Below the pieces are notes generated by a model, which was given only the letters and a program-made list of their open reading frames with translations, was not told the DNA's origin and searched no databases. This document shows positions 25,884 to 36,772 of a stretch of DNA of 64,000 nt, piece after piece (positions within the stretch are counted from its first letter, which is position 1; each line of letters starts with the position of its first letter). The DNA is from Lachnospiraceae bacterium A4. GTDB taxonomy: Bacteria; Bacillota; Clostridia; Lachnospirales; Lachnospiraceae. Made by a program: the position numbers and the translations under genes. The DNA lies in contig KE159527.1 in NCBI GenBank assembly GCA_000403215.2, forward strand, positions 320,114 to 384,113, given 5' to 3'.

Positions 25884-25957
25884 CCAGATAATTTTTGCTA
25901 TTTTTTAGTATTTTCAGACAATAGTGTGTTCCCTATGTGCACACACTTAAAACGATT

Positions 25958-26001
25958 GGGCTGTCGGAAAATGATACCGTTTACCCATTTCCCGACAGCC
26001 C
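25958..26001 (-). terminator. Terminator of eno
   Basis: GGGCTGTCGG (25958-25967) pairs with CCGACAGCCC (25992-26001), about 22 bp after the eno stop on the minus strand. Confidence 0.7.
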
Positions 26002-26023
26002 CGCCGCTCCAAACCACTTGTTT

Positions 26024-27496
<1,473 letters not shown>

Positions 27497-27499
27497 CTA

Positions 27500-28882
27500 T
27501 TACTCTCTTATTTCCTGTAGCTCCTGCCCACATGCTCCCCAGACCTGCTCGCATAGATTGATGCAGTATTCCTTTGAAAATGCCGCATCCTGCCCAAGTA
27601 TCGCATTTTGCGATGCCAGTTCCTCCGTATACTCAGCGAGGAAATAAGTCGTCACCCCGTTTGCGCCTTGGCTTAGATGGCAGACAACCGGCTCCACGCC
27701 ATATGATTTCACTGCCACATCACCATCTGGCGTTCTTGCGATCGTAACTTCTGCCATTCCGCCGACCATTCTGTTTGCGATGCCTTTTCCCGAACTCGAT
27801 GTCCAGTTCACAAAGTTGCCAAGCGAATAATAAACCAGCATCTCATTCCCATTGTCGTCCCGAACCCATTCGATCGGTTCTATAACATGCGGATGCGTGC
27901 CAATCACAAGGTCCACACCTTTTTCCAGAAAAAACTGTGTCCACCGCACCTGCTCTGCCGACGGCGTAAGCTGATACTCTGTCCCCCAGTGCGGACAGAC
28001 TATGATAAAATCCGACATTGTTTTTGCCTTCTCTATGTCTGCTGCAACCTTTTTTTCCTCTAATAAATTTACGGCATAAGGCATCCCGGACGGCATCGGG
28101 ATACCGTTTGTTCCATAAGTATAGTTTAACACTGCGATACGGATACCTTCCTGTTCGTAGACAAAGATATTGTGATCCTGCGCCTCCTGACTTTCATTGA
28201 TGCCAAGCACTGTGATTTGTGGATACTGCTCCGCCCAAAATGAAAGGCAGTTTGTGACACCTTTTTTGCCTTTGTCTAATGTGTGGTTTGTGGCATGAAG
28301 CACAACATCAAACCCTGCCTCCACCAAGGCATCTCCCAGATCATAGGGCGCATTAAAGCTCGGATATCCTGTGATGCCAAGCGCTGCCCCGCCTATGATG
28401 ACCTCCTGATTCACCAGTGCGAGATCTGCCGCTGCGATCTCATCTTTTACATTTTCAAAAAGAGCGGTGAAGTCATAGCTGCCATTTCGCTGTACACCGC
28501 TTTTTGCCACAGGCGTGTGCAGCAGAACGTCACCTACCATGATAAGTGTTACTTCGGGCGCTGCTTCTGGTGCATTCTCTGCCGCCAAAGCCTGTGTTTT
28601 TTCGCCCGTATCATACTCGTCCGTTGCCGCATTCTCAGTCCCTGTGTTCAATCCATTTTCTTTGACAACTTCTGTCTGGAGATCACGGGCGTCGGACAAT
28701 GCTTCGCCGTCCGCACTGTCGCCACCTTGCACACTTTTATTCAGAATGCTGCCAGCGAACGATTGCTGCATACCAACGTCTTCCACATTTGCCGCAACGC
28801 TGCCGCAGCCACTCATACACACCACAGCAAGAACTGCACTGACTACCATTTTATTCCATATCTTGTTTTTTGATCTTCTCAT
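27500..28882 (-). CDS. CapA-family lipoprotein (PGA_cap metallophosphatase fold)
   Basis: A 460-residue lipoprotein (lipobox MSGC, about 23-26) with an acidic linker to about 105 and a CapA/PgsA-like domain from VTLIMVGDVLLHTP on. Metal-binding motifs typical of the calcineurin-like fold are seen: GDVLLH, NQEVIIGG, HATNHTLDKG, CPHWGTEY and IGTHPHVIEP. CapA proteins take part in poly-gamma-glutamate capsule assembly, but isolated copies are frequent and no capBC genes are nearby, so the role is open. The ribosome binding site is weak. It sits between gpmI and eno, separated from gpmI by a terminator. Confidence 0.87.
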   Translation of the reverse strand: MRRSKNKIWNKMVVSAVLAVVCMSGCGSVAANVEDVGMQQSFAGSILNKSVQGGDSADGEALSDARDLQTEVVKENGLNTGTENAATDEYDTGEKTQALAAENAPEAAPEVTLIMVGDVLLHTPVAKSGVQRNGSYDFTALFENVKDEIAAADLALVNQEVIIGGAALGITGYPSFNAPYDLGDALVEAGFDVVLHATNHTLDKGKKGVTNCLSFWAEQYPQITVLGINESQEAQDHNIFVYEQEGIRIAVLNYTYGTNGIPMPSGMPYAVNLLEEKKVAADIEKAKTMSDFIIVCPHWGTEYQLTPSAEQVRWTQFFLEKGVDLVIGTHPHVIEPIEWVRDDNGNEMLVYYSLGNFVNWTSSSGKGIANRMVGGMAEVTIARTPDGDVAVKSYGVEPVVCHLSQGANGVTTYFLAEYTEELASQNAILGQDAAFSKEYCINLCEQVWGACGQELQEIRE

Positions 28883-28961
28883 CTTGTTGCACCCTGATTA
28901 TAATTTCTACGATTATCTCATCTCACAGACAATCAAACGCTTCTTTTACACCGAAAACAAC

Positions 28962-29003
28962 GATTGCAGTTCACACCCGTCATTCTCGGTGTAAACTGCA
29001 ATC
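28962..29003 (-). terminator. Terminator of gpmI
   Basis: GATTGCAGTTCACACC (28962-28977) pairs almost perfectly with GGTGTAAACTGCAATC (28988-29003), with one mismatch, followed on the minus strand by GTTGTTTTC. Confidence 0.7.
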
Positions 29004-29040
29004 CATTCACACATTGGTGTGATACATTATATTTCGTCCA

Positions 29041-30582
29041 TTACTTCCGCACAAGCAAGGATTTTCCTGTCATTTCTGCCGGCTGCTGCATTCCCATCGT
29101 CTCGATCAGAGTAGGAACGATGTCTGCCAGACATCCGCCCTCTCTCAATGTATATGCGGGATCATAATTGACAAGAATGAACGGAACCGGATTTGTGGTG
29201 TGGGCTGTAAACGGCGCACCTGTCTCGTAGTCAACGAGCTGTTCTGCATTGCCGTGGTCCGCGCAGATAAACATGGTACCGTTCACTTCAAGAATGGCAT
29301 CAACTGCTTTTCCTACGCACTCGTCAACTGCCTCCACTGCCTTGATTGCGGCCTCCTCAACACCTGTGTGACCCACCATGTCAGGATTTGCGAAGTTGAT
29401 GATAATCACGTCATATTTGCCGGACTTAATCGCTTCGGTCAGCTTGTCGCACACTGTGTAGGCACTCATCTCCGGTTTCAGATCATACGTAGCCACCTCC
29501 TTCGGAGAAGGTACAAGCACTCTGTCCTCACCCTGATTTGGCTCCTCCACGCCGCCGTTAAAGAAGAATGTTACATGGGCATACTTCTCTGTCTCGGCAA
29601 TTCTTGCCTGTGTCATGCTGTTTGCTGCCAGCCACTCGCCGAAGGTATTTGTCACTGCAATCTTGTGGAATGCCACGGTCTTATTCGGAATCGTCGGGTC
29701 ATAGTCTGAGAAGCAGACATACTTCACATCAAGCCGCTTCCTGTCAAATCCCTTGAAATCATCGTCACAGAACGCACGTGTGATCTCTCTTGCGCGGTCT
29801 GGTCTGAAATTAAAGAAGATGATCGAATCGCCGTCCTTGATGGTCGCAATCGCTTTTCCGTTCTCCGCCACAACCGTCGGAAGTACGAACTCATCTGTCT
29901 TGTCATTGTCATAAGACTGCTGTATTCCCGCTGGTCCTGACGACGCCTGTTCGCCCTTTCCTTCTGTCATCGCCTCATAAGCCTTCTGCACGCGGTCATA
30001 GTTGTTGTCTCTGTCCATGGCGTAGTAACGTCCCATCACAGATGCAATCCTGCCGACACCAATCTCTGCCATCTTTGATTCAAGCTCCTCCGCAAAGCCT
30101 TTTCCCGACGCAGGCGGTGTGTCACGTCCGTCTAGGAAGCAGTGTACATAAACGTCAGACAGACCGTTTCTCTTTGCGAGCTCTAACAATCCATACAAAT
30201 GTGTATTGTGACTGTGCACGCCGCCGTCTGACAAAAGTCCGAACAGATGAAGCGCTGAATTTTTTGCCTTGCAGTTCTCCACTGCCTCCACCAAAGCCGG
30301 ATTCTCAAAAAACGTGCCATCCTGAATTTCCTTCGTGATTCTCGTAAGCTCCTGATACACGATTCTTCCGGCGCCCATATTCAGGTGCCCTACCTCAGAA
30401 TTTCCCATCTGTCCATCAGGAAGGCCTACTGCCATACCGCTTGCATTTCCCTTCACAAACGGATACTCCTTCATCAGCCTGTCCATCACAGGAGTCTTGC
30501 TCAGCGATACCGCATTGTGCTCGGTCTTTTCATTTAATCCATAACCGTCAAGAATCATTAAAACTGTCGTTTTCTTGCTCAT
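29041..30582 (-). CDS. gpmI: 2,3-bisphosphoglycerate-independent phosphoglycerate mutase
   Basis: A 513-residue GpmI that interconverts 3- and 2-phosphoglycerate using two manganese ions. Marks: VLMILDGYG with the metal Asp at the N-terminus, GQMGNSEVGHLNMGAGR with the catalytic Ser (about 62), CFLDGRDTPP, IIFFNFRPDRAREITRAF, INFANPDMVGHTG and CADHGNAEQL. Length is typical. AAAGGAG precedes the ATG and a promoter lies at 30636-30664. It supplies the substrate of the enolase encoded 1.6 kb downstream. Confidence 0.96.
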   Translation of the reverse strand: MSKKTTVLMILDGYGLNEKTEHNAVSLSKTPVMDRLMKEYPFVKGNASGMAVGLPDGQMGNSEVGHLNMGAGRIVYQELTRITKEIQDGTFFENPALVEAVENCKAKNSALHLFGLLSDGGVHSHNTHLYGLLELAKRNGLSDVYVHCFLDGRDTPPASGKGFAEELESKMAEIGVGRIASVMGRYYAMDRDNNYDRVQKAYEAMTEGKGEQASSGPAGIQQSYDNDKTDEFVLPTVVAENGKAIATIKDGDSIIFFNFRPDRAREITRAFCDDDFKGFDRKRLDVKYVCFSDYDPTIPNKTVAFHKIAVTNTFGEWLAANSMTQARIAETEKYAHVTFFFNGGVEEPNQGEDRVLVPSPKEVATYDLKPEMSAYTVCDKLTEAIKSGKYDVIIINFANPDMVGHTGVEEAAIKAVEAVDECVGKAVDAILEVNGTMFICADHGNAEQLVDYETGAPFTAHTTNPVPFILVNYDPAYTLREGGCLADIVPTLIETMGMQQPAEMTGKSLLVRK

Positions 30583-30635
30583 TTATTTATTCTCCTTTTC
30601 CTTTTTTCATTCTATAAAAATACTGTGTCTGTTTT

Positions 30636-30664
30636 ATAGTATTTTATGAATACACTGATTTCAA
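30636..30664 (-). promoter_or_regulatory. Promoter of gpmI
   Basis: Minus-strand TTGAAA (30664-30659), 17-bp spacer, TACTAT (30641-30636). Confidence 0.55.
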
Positions 30665-30711
30665 AACTTCATGTTTCAAGTATATCATGACTTACATACA
30701 AAGTCTATACT

Positions 30712-32076
30712 TTAGTTTCGTACTTCAGATTCAGTACTCTGTGACATCATACATAACTTTACTGTTGGATCCGTGATTGTTCCAACAATGCTGCCAAGAT
30801 AAGTAAGATTACCAGTTCTTTCGTAACGATAGAGGAATGTATGAGGAGTAACAATATCGTCTTCCCAAGTGGTATAGTTCATCTGAAAAGCAATTTCTAT
30901 CTCAGGATTTGCCGGATCCATATCGTATAAGAAACACTGTGCCCATGAAAATATGTAGTGGTCGTCTGAAAATTGCCGAGATAATTCTTCATGCTCCACA
31001 GCATAGTCAGTACCATCAATGATAAAGTGAACGTCTGTATCAGAATTTCCCATCTGGTCTATATAAAATTGAATCTTCTCCTCCCGTCCATCACCGTTCA
31101 AGTCTAAGTAACAGACTTCCTCAGTCTGTAGTCGAATCGTCTTGGCTCCTGTATAATCATATCTTTCTTTCAAATCCATTCCTCCCAGATCAGAATAAGG
31201 AATGGTAAACTCTATCTTACCTGCAAAAAATGGACCAAGTTCATACGGATTGCTGAACAATACCAGCCCTGATGTCGAAAGATACCACCTTTCGTCCTGA
31301 TATAATATTTCCTGCTGTTCATTGACATCATTTCCCCACATAATCCCCTGATAAGCTGCTGTAGCAGCAAGATCATGAATAAATGCAAGCGTATCCTGTC
31401 TGAAAGCATCTGTATTCCCTGACAACTCTGCAAAATTGATCCGTTCACCAGTCTGCGTATCATAATTCAGCCCGACATAGCAATCCATACCATGTGCGCC
31501 CCCAGCATAATACTGTGATGTCTCAAGAAAAGATACCACGTTACTGTCAGCACGAACAGCAGTAAATATCAACTCATCAGAATATGGATGAAACTGAAAA
31601 TCAGCCTCTCTTGAATCACGCATGCTTTGATAATCCTGATCAGCATCATCCAACACAGAAGTACTTGTATCAAAAGAATCTATCCTTTTTTGTATATCTG
31701 CATTAATTCTGTCCGCAGCATTCTCATTTCCTGCGATTGTCACAACCGGATAAATACATTTTCTCATATACAGAACAATATCATCCCCGTTTTTCGTACT
31801 TTGCTCTCTGGTATAAAAATCAATACGCACAGGAGCATCACGCACAGTACGCTCTATCAATACAGCGCCTTCGTTCTGCTCTTCCAATACAGTGCCTGCG
31901 TTCTGCTCTTCTTCCGTCTGCGGATTTAGCACTGTATTTTCCTGTGTAATTTCTTCTTCACTCTCAGAATACGAGATATTGTCAGCACACGCTGTGCACA
32001 GCAAGATAAAAATGCTAACCATGCTTAAAACAGAAACTCTTTTTCGTTTTACAATATCACCCAAACTCACACCCAC
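30712..32076 (-). CDS. DUF3298/RsiV-type lipoprotein
   Basis: About 454 residues with a signal peptide ending FILLCTAC (lipoprotein-like). An acidic low-complexity linker rich in Glu/Asn (EEEQNAGTVLEEQNEGAVL) is followed by a DUF4163/DUF3298-like domain (YMRKCIYPVVTIAG, ADINAD-like helix, AGGAHGMDCYVGLNYD). The C-terminal part has a calcium-site-like DLNGDGREEK. RsiV-type domains bind lysozyme in Bacillus, but no anti-sigma region is present here. The start is uncertain: GTG at 32076 overlaps the end of the upstream gene by 20 bp. Confidence 0.72.
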   Translation of the reverse strand: MGVSLGDIVKRKRVSVLSMVSIFILLCTACADNISYSESEEEITQENTVLNPQTEEEQNAGTVLEEQNEGAVLIERTVRDAPVRIDFYTREQSTKNGDDIVLYMRKCIYPVVTIAGNENAADRINADIQKRIDSFDTSTSVLDDADQDYQSMRDSREADFQFHPYSDELIFTAVRADSNVVSFLETSQYYAGGAHGMDCYVGLNYDTQTGERINFAELSGNTDAFRQDTLAFIHDLAATAAYQGIMWGNDVNEQQEILYQDERWYLSTSGLVLFSNPYELGPFFAGKIEFTIPYSDLGGMDLKERYDYTGAKTIRLQTEEVCYLDLNGDGREEKIQFYIDQMGNSDTDVHFIIDGTDYAVEHEELSRQFSDDHYIFSWAQCFLYDMDPANPEIEIAFQMNYTTWEDDIVTPHTFLYRYERTGNLTYLGSIVGTITDPTVKLCMMSQSTESEVRN

Positions 32077-34591
32077 ACCCCGTTTGTTTCTGAAATGTCT
32101 CTGCGACTGCCGCCTGTTTCTCTGTATCCGCCGCCTCCGCGGTCTTTACCACCACAACCCGCCTGTCTGGTATGTAAGAGGGGTTTTTTGCAAGCGCAAT
32201 CCCCTGTTCTGCACAGAGCATTCGGATTCGCTGAAACAGCGTATTCTGGTTGACTTTGTCGGCAATGCGGATGCGCCATCCAATCTGGTCCGCGATGCGC
32301 TGAATCTCCTCCCGGTATCGCAGCCCAACCATCGGAGAGACAAAACTAAATTCCAGATATTTTCCCCGCTCATCCTGCCGGATGCTCTTCTTTTCAATCT
32401 GGTCTGGAAGTCCTGCAAAACTCTGCTCGATACAAGAGAAGGCAAGATTCTGCTCCACGGGCTGCATGGCTGCATTGCTCGGCGTGAACATATATTCTAG
32501 CTCCTGTGCTGGTATTTGGTTCGCCGCAGTCCGCACGGCTGCATTCCTGCTGTCCGGGCACTTTCCATTGATGCAGAGCAGCCATCCGGTCTGCCTGTAA
32601 AATTCCTCCGCAGCCTCCCGGTCGTTCTCCTCCTCACCCGATATCGTCACGGCATACTGTTTTTTGTCCACATAGTAGGAGGTCTTTTGCAGCCTGCTTC
32701 CAAATGCGGCGTAGAGCAGACTGCCCGCAGCAGTATGGTTCATCGAGGGGTTCACGCTGATCGTCCAGCCTGTGCTCTCCTGAAACGCTGCCGCGCGCTC
32801 ACAAAACAGTGTTTTGTCGATGCTGTCTGGATAGTCAAACAACAGAACAATTTCGTGCCGGTCCTGATAATAGCCCATTTTCCGATATGGGAACGCTGTA
32901 AAATGCTCCTGCACCAGCAGTTCCAAATCCTGCATGGTCCACTCCTTCGGCGCCAGCGCTTTCTCGACCTCCTCCTCATTATTGGCCTCAAACAAGAACA
33001 ACTGGCGCATATTGGGTGAAAAGTAAGGGCTTTCCGTCAAAATTCCCTGCATCTGCTGCAAAACGTCCTCCTCCTGCTGCCGCCCATGCCAGATGACGGC
33101 AATCTGTGAGACTGGAAACCGCCTGCCGCTGTAATGTTCACGCCAGTATGCCCACAGAAGCGGCGCATCCTTTGCAGTGAAAGCCGTCGTTTTCTGCATT
33201 GTATACGGCAGCGTATTGTCAAGCTGCTGCCGTTTCTTTCGAATCTCGACAGGATACGCCTGCCCGCATTCCGGCAGATAGACATGACGGCGGTAGTCCG
33301 CCATCGCCAGCTCCTTCCCGTACTCGCGCACCGTCTCCTCATTTCCATGAACCAGAAAAACCTGACGTGCGGACAGCCGTTCGAGCAATGCCGTGATCTC
33401 TGACTTGTCCCCGTGCGCGGACAGCCCTACCTGCTCGACGCGGCACTTTACCGGAATCGTCGTTCCATCCAGTGTAATTTTGCGCTCCTCCTTATTTTCC
33501 AGAAGATTCAAAAGCTGCCGCCCTGGCGATTCCTCATCCTGATATCCAGTGATAATGATGCACGCATCTTCGGACTGCACCAGTTTTTTTGCATACTGCA
33601 TACTCGGTCCGCCTGTCAGCATGCCCGAGCTGGACACGATGACCGCCGCGCCCTTTGTCTCGAGGAGCGCCTCCCGGTTCTGGCTGGGCGCAACCGGCTG
33701 GATTTCTTTTGTATAAAATGGCTCGCCGCCGCGCAGAATCCGCTTGCCAAGCGCATTTTTGAGAAATGTCGGATTGCGGGTATAGACGGTATTGATATCA
33801 CGCACCATGCCATCTACATACACAGGGACCGAGGGCAGCTCCTCATTTTGCATCGCGGCGCGCAGAATCAGCAAAACTTCCTGCGACCGCCCCAGCGCAA
33901 AGGCCGGAATCAGCACCTTCTGCCCACACGCTGTACACTCCCGCACCAGCTCCACAAGACGCCGCTCCTCCACCTGCCTGTTTGCATGCAGCCGGTTCCC
34001 GTAAGTCGTCTCCACAATGGCAACATCCGGGCGCAGCTTTGGTACATGGATTCCCTCGATCGTGCGCTGTGAAAATGCGGCAAAATCTCCGGAATAAAAT
34101 AAAGTCCCCTCCTCCGTGGCAAGACAGGCGCACGCTGCCCCTGCGATATGTCCCGCCGGATACAGGGTCAGACGGACATCCTCCAAGATCGAAAGCTCCG
34201 CCTGATACCGCATCGGTGTGACGCGCCCTAACATATCCAGCACATCCTGTTCTGTGTAATGCGGGATCTCATCCTCACGATGCGCCATAATTTTCAGGCT
34301 GTCATAGAGCAGCACGCGCGTCAGCTCTGCGGTCATGACTGTCATATAGATTCTCGCGTTCGGATATGCCTTGCTGATAATTGGCAGCGTTCCGATATGA
34401 TCCATATGTGCATGGCTCACAATGACTGCATCCAGCCCGCCCTGTTCCTGTATCGTGCGGAAATCCGGCAGCGGGTCCTTCGTGCCGGACTGGCGGATAC
34501 CGCTGTCCAGAAGAAAGCGTTTTCCGCCTGCCTTCACATATATGCTGCTGGCGCCAATCTCCATGGCGCCGCCCAGAAAAATAAATTCCAT
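32057..34591 (-). CDS. Beta-CASP metallo-beta-lactamase-fold hydrolase with repeat-bearing C-terminus
   Basis: An 844-residue protein. Residues 1-465 form a CPSF73/RNase J-like nuclease unit: metal motif SHAHMDH (about 55-61), LYPAGHIAGA, YSGDFA, VETTYGNR, the beta-CASP block and SAHGD...VHGNEE. The remaining 380 residues contain about four diverged repeats, each a beta strand and helix ending in TGW-like motifs (FQESTGWTISV, FYRQTGWLLCI, IADQIGWRIRI, FQKQTGCGCEF). The nuclease part probably cleaves RNA; the repeats may bind it. The ATG at 34591 is preceded by AAAGGG. The lipoprotein gene follows with an overlap. Confidence 0.85.
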   Translation of the reverse strand: MEFIFLGGAMEIGASSIYVKAGGKRFLLDSGIRQSGTKDPLPDFRTIQEQGGLDAVIVSHAHMDHIGTLPIISKAYPNARIYMTVMTAELTRVLLYDSLKIMAHREDEIPHYTEQDVLDMLGRVTPMRYQAELSILEDVRLTLYPAGHIAGAACACLATEEGTLFYSGDFAAFSQRTIEGIHVPKLRPDVAIVETTYGNRLHANRQVEERRLVELVRECTACGQKVLIPAFALGRSQEVLLILRAAMQNEELPSVPVYVDGMVRDINTVYTRNPTFLKNALGKRILRGGEPFYTKEIQPVAPSQNREALLETKGAAVIVSSSGMLTGGPSMQYAKKLVQSEDACIIITGYQDEESPGRQLLNLLENKEERKITLDGTTIPVKCRVEQVGLSAHGDKSEITALLERLSARQVFLVHGNEETVREYGKELAMADYRRHVYLPECGQAYPVEIRKKRQQLDNTLPYTMQKTTAFTAKDAPLLWAYWREHYSGRRFPVSQIAVIWHGRQQEEDVLQQMQGILTESPYFSPNMRQLFLFEANNEEEVEKALAPKEWTMQDLELLVQEHFTAFPYRKMGYYQDRHEIVLLFDYPDSIDKTLFCERAAAFQESTGWTISVNPSMNHTAAGSLLYAAFGSRLQKTSYYVDKKQYAVTISGEEENDREAAEEFYRQTGWLLCINGKCPDSRNAAVRTAANQIPAQELEYMFTPSNAAMQPVEQNLAFSCIEQSFAGLPDQIEKKSIRQDERGKYLEFSFVSPMVGLRYREEIQRIADQIGWRIRIADKVNQNTLFQRIRMLCAEQGIALAKNPSYIPDRRVVVVKTAEAADTEKQAAVAETFQKQTGCGCEFG

Positions 34592-34700
34592 ATGTATCTT
34601 ATACCCTTTCTTAAATAAATAATACATAATACTTTTGTCAATGATATCATTTTTATTGGAATCTGTAAACGAAGATTTTTTAATAAAATATCAAAAAAAG

Positions 34701-34729
34701 TTGACATTCCTCCAAAATAAGAGTATGGT
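34701..34729 (+). promoter_or_regulatory. Promoter of the leader peptide-ABC exporter operon
   Basis: TTGACA (34701-34706), 17-bp spacer, TATGGT (34724-34729), 71 bp before the leader start codon. Confidence 0.75.
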
Positions 34730-34800
34730 TATGAAAGTAACTATTGATTACATTTGTTGGAAATTATGACAAATGCCGCACTGAGAAAGGAGGTATCGTT

Positions 34801-34884
34801 ATGTTAAAAACTTTTAGAAAAAAGGCAGACCATTTTCATACTGCACTGCATCGTAAAATTATCTCCGGGGCATATACACTTTGA
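34801..34884 (+). CDS. 27-residue leader peptide upstream of the ABC exporter genes
   Basis: A short ORF with an excellent ribosome binding site (AAAGGAGGTATCGTT). The peptide is basic, starts MLKTFRKKADHFHTALHRK and ends SGAYTL. It lies between a good promoter and a terminator, 118 bp before the first exporter gene. The layout matches the BmrB leader of Bacillus BmrCD, where ribosome stalling by antibiotics prevents termination. The peptide itself is not recognisably homologous. Confidence 0.65.
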   Translation: MLKTFRKKADHFHTALHRKIISGAYTL

Positions 34885-34925
34885 TAGATTGTACAGTTTA
34901 TTTTGATACGTACTTTGTCAGATCT

Positions 34926-34960
34926 GACCTCATGGTGATTTTACCATGAGGTCTTTTTTT
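34926..34960 (+). terminator. Intrinsic terminator / likely attenuator
   Basis: GACCTCATGGT (34926-34936) pairs perfectly with ACCATGAGGTC (34943-34953), followed by seven T. The 12-bp palindrome GTCAGATCTGAC (34917-34928) overlaps its 5' arm and could form a competing hairpin. It sits between the leader peptide and the ABC genes, so most transcripts should stop here unless read-through is induced. The rest of 34592-35001 shows no other gene. Confidence 0.8.
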
Positions 34961-35001
34961 GCCCGGATTACCATTTTAAACTGAGGGAGGGAATTCCATT
35001 T

Positions 35002-36747
35002 ATGAGAAAAAAACTATCAACCTACATCTGGGAATACAAATGGCACTATCTCTTTGCCATCGCTTCACTGCTCGTCAGTGTTTCCCTTGACATGCTGGCG
35101 CCGATGCTCACCATGCATATCATTGACGATGTGATATTGGGCGGCAATCTGTCAATCCTGCCCTATCTGCTGGGCGGAATCCTGATCGTCGGCGTCGGTC
35201 GGTGTATCTGTCAATACACTAAGGAGTACACCTTCGACAAAGTAGGCTCGTCGATCGCCTCCGACATGAGAAAAAACCTGTTTGACCATATCCAGAGTCT
35301 CAGCAGCAGCTTTTTTGACAAGACAAACACCGGAGAATTGATGGCGCGTGTCAAGGACGATATTGACAGAGTCTGGAATACGCTGTCTTACGTGAGTATG
35401 CTGATCATCGAAGTCATTTTTCACACCTGTGTGGTGCTCTTTTGTATGTACCGGCTCCATGCGCCGCTCGCCGTCATACCGACCATCGCCATGTTTCTTT
35501 CCGCCTTCATTGCCGTCAGCATGGAACATCATCTCGGCTCTATCTACGAAGATATCAGCGAGGAAAACGCAGTCCTCAACACGGTGGCGGAGGAAAATCT
35601 TGCCGGTGTCCGCACTGTCAAGGCTTTTGCGCGGGAAAAGTTCGAGATCAATAAATTCCTGTCGCACAATCAGCGCTACTATGAGCTGAATATGCGGCAG
35701 TCTAAAGTCTTTGTGCGCTATTATCCATACTTGCAGATCATCACAAAACTGCTGCCAATGCTGATTCTCCTGCTTGGCGGACGTCTCGTGATACAGGGCA
35801 CAATCACACTGGGCGTACTCGGCGCATTTCTCGAGTACTCCAATAATATCGTATGGCCTATGGAGATGCTCGGCTGGCTGTCAAACGACTTTTCAGCAGG
35901 CATCGCTTCGAATAAAAAGCTGGTGAAAATCTACGAACAAACGCCCGTAATCAACGAAATTGAACATCCTGTGACACTCGGGCAAGTGCAGGGCAAAATC
36001 GAGTTTTCACATGTTTCTTTCCACAAGGAGGATCAGCACGAAATTCTGCATGACATCAGTTTTGAGGCGGCGCCCGGCGCGACAATCGGCATCATGGGCG
36101 CAACAGGTGCGGGAAAAACCTCGGTCATACAGTTGTTGCAGCGCCTTTATGACGCCACGGACGGCTGTATCCGCCTTGACGGTATAGATATCCGGGAGCT
36201 GTCCTTAAAACAGCTTCGAAGCAGCATTTCCATCGTGATGCAGGATGTGTTCCTTTTCTCCGATACCATCAATGAGAATGTGAAGCTTGGCAAAAAGGAA
36301 TATATCGACGACGCGATCGTGCGGAAGGCGTCAAGAGATGCGCAGGCAAGCAGCTTTATCGAAAAGATGCCGGACGAGTATGACACCGTCATCGGTGAGC
36401 GCGGTGTCGGACTCTCGGGCGGACAGAAACAGCGGATCAGCATTGCGAGGGCGCTTGCAAAGCATACACCGATCTTAATCATGGACGACTCCACCTCCGC
36501 ACTCGATATGGAGACGGAACATGAGATACAAAAAACGCTGAATGCGCTGCAAAACACCACCAAACTGATCATTGCACACCGCATCAGCGCAGTGCGCCGC
36601 GCAGACGAAATCATTGTCCTCGAAAACGGCTCCATCGCAGAGCGCGGAACACATGGTGAACTTCTCGCCAAAAAAGGACTGTACTACACAACATATGTAT
36701 CACAGTACGGCGAACCGGAAAATATCAAAACTGCCATAGCACAATAA
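35002..36747 (+). CDS. Heterodimeric ABC exporter subunit with degenerate ATP site (BmrC-like)
   Basis: A 581-residue half-transporter: six transmembrane helices (about 1-300) and an ATPase domain with Walker A GATGAGKTS, Q-loop MQDVFLF and signature LSGGQKQR. Walker B ends IMDDSTSALD, so the catalytic Glu is Asp. Such a change marks the degenerate site of heterodimeric exporters such as BmrCD, LmrCD and TM287/288, which expel drugs. The partner follows 25 bp downstream. GGGAGGGAA precedes the ATG. Expression is probably controlled by the leader and attenuator upstream. Confidence 0.92.
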   Translation: MRKKLSTYIWEYKWHYLFAIASLLVSVSLDMLAPMLTMHIIDDVILGGNLSILPYLLGGILIVGVGRCICQYTKEYTFDKVGSSIASDMRKNLFDHIQSLSSSFFDKTNTGELMARVKDDIDRVWNTLSYVSMLIIEVIFHTCVVLFCMYRLHAPLAVIPTIAMFLSAFIAVSMEHHLGSIYEDISEENAVLNTVAEENLAGVRTVKAFAREKFEINKFLSHNQRYYELNMRQSKVFVRYYPYLQIITKLLPMLILLLGGRLVIQGTITLGVLGAFLEYSNNIVWPMEMLGWLSNDFSAGIASNKKLVKIYEQTPVINEIEHPVTLGQVQGKIEFSHVSFHKEDQHEILHDISFEAAPGATIGIMGATGAGKTSVIQLLQRLYDATDGCIRLDGIDIRELSLKQLRSSISIVMQDVFLFSDTINENVKLGKKEYIDDAIVRKASRDAQASSFIEKMPDEYDTVIGERGVGLSGGQKQRISIARALAKHTPILIMDDSTSALDMETEHEIQKTLNALQNTTKLIIAHRISAVRRADEIIVLENGSIAERGTHGELLAKKGLYYTTYVSQYGEPENIKTAIAQ

Positions 36748-36772
36748 TTTACAAAAAGAAGGGAGGTATATC

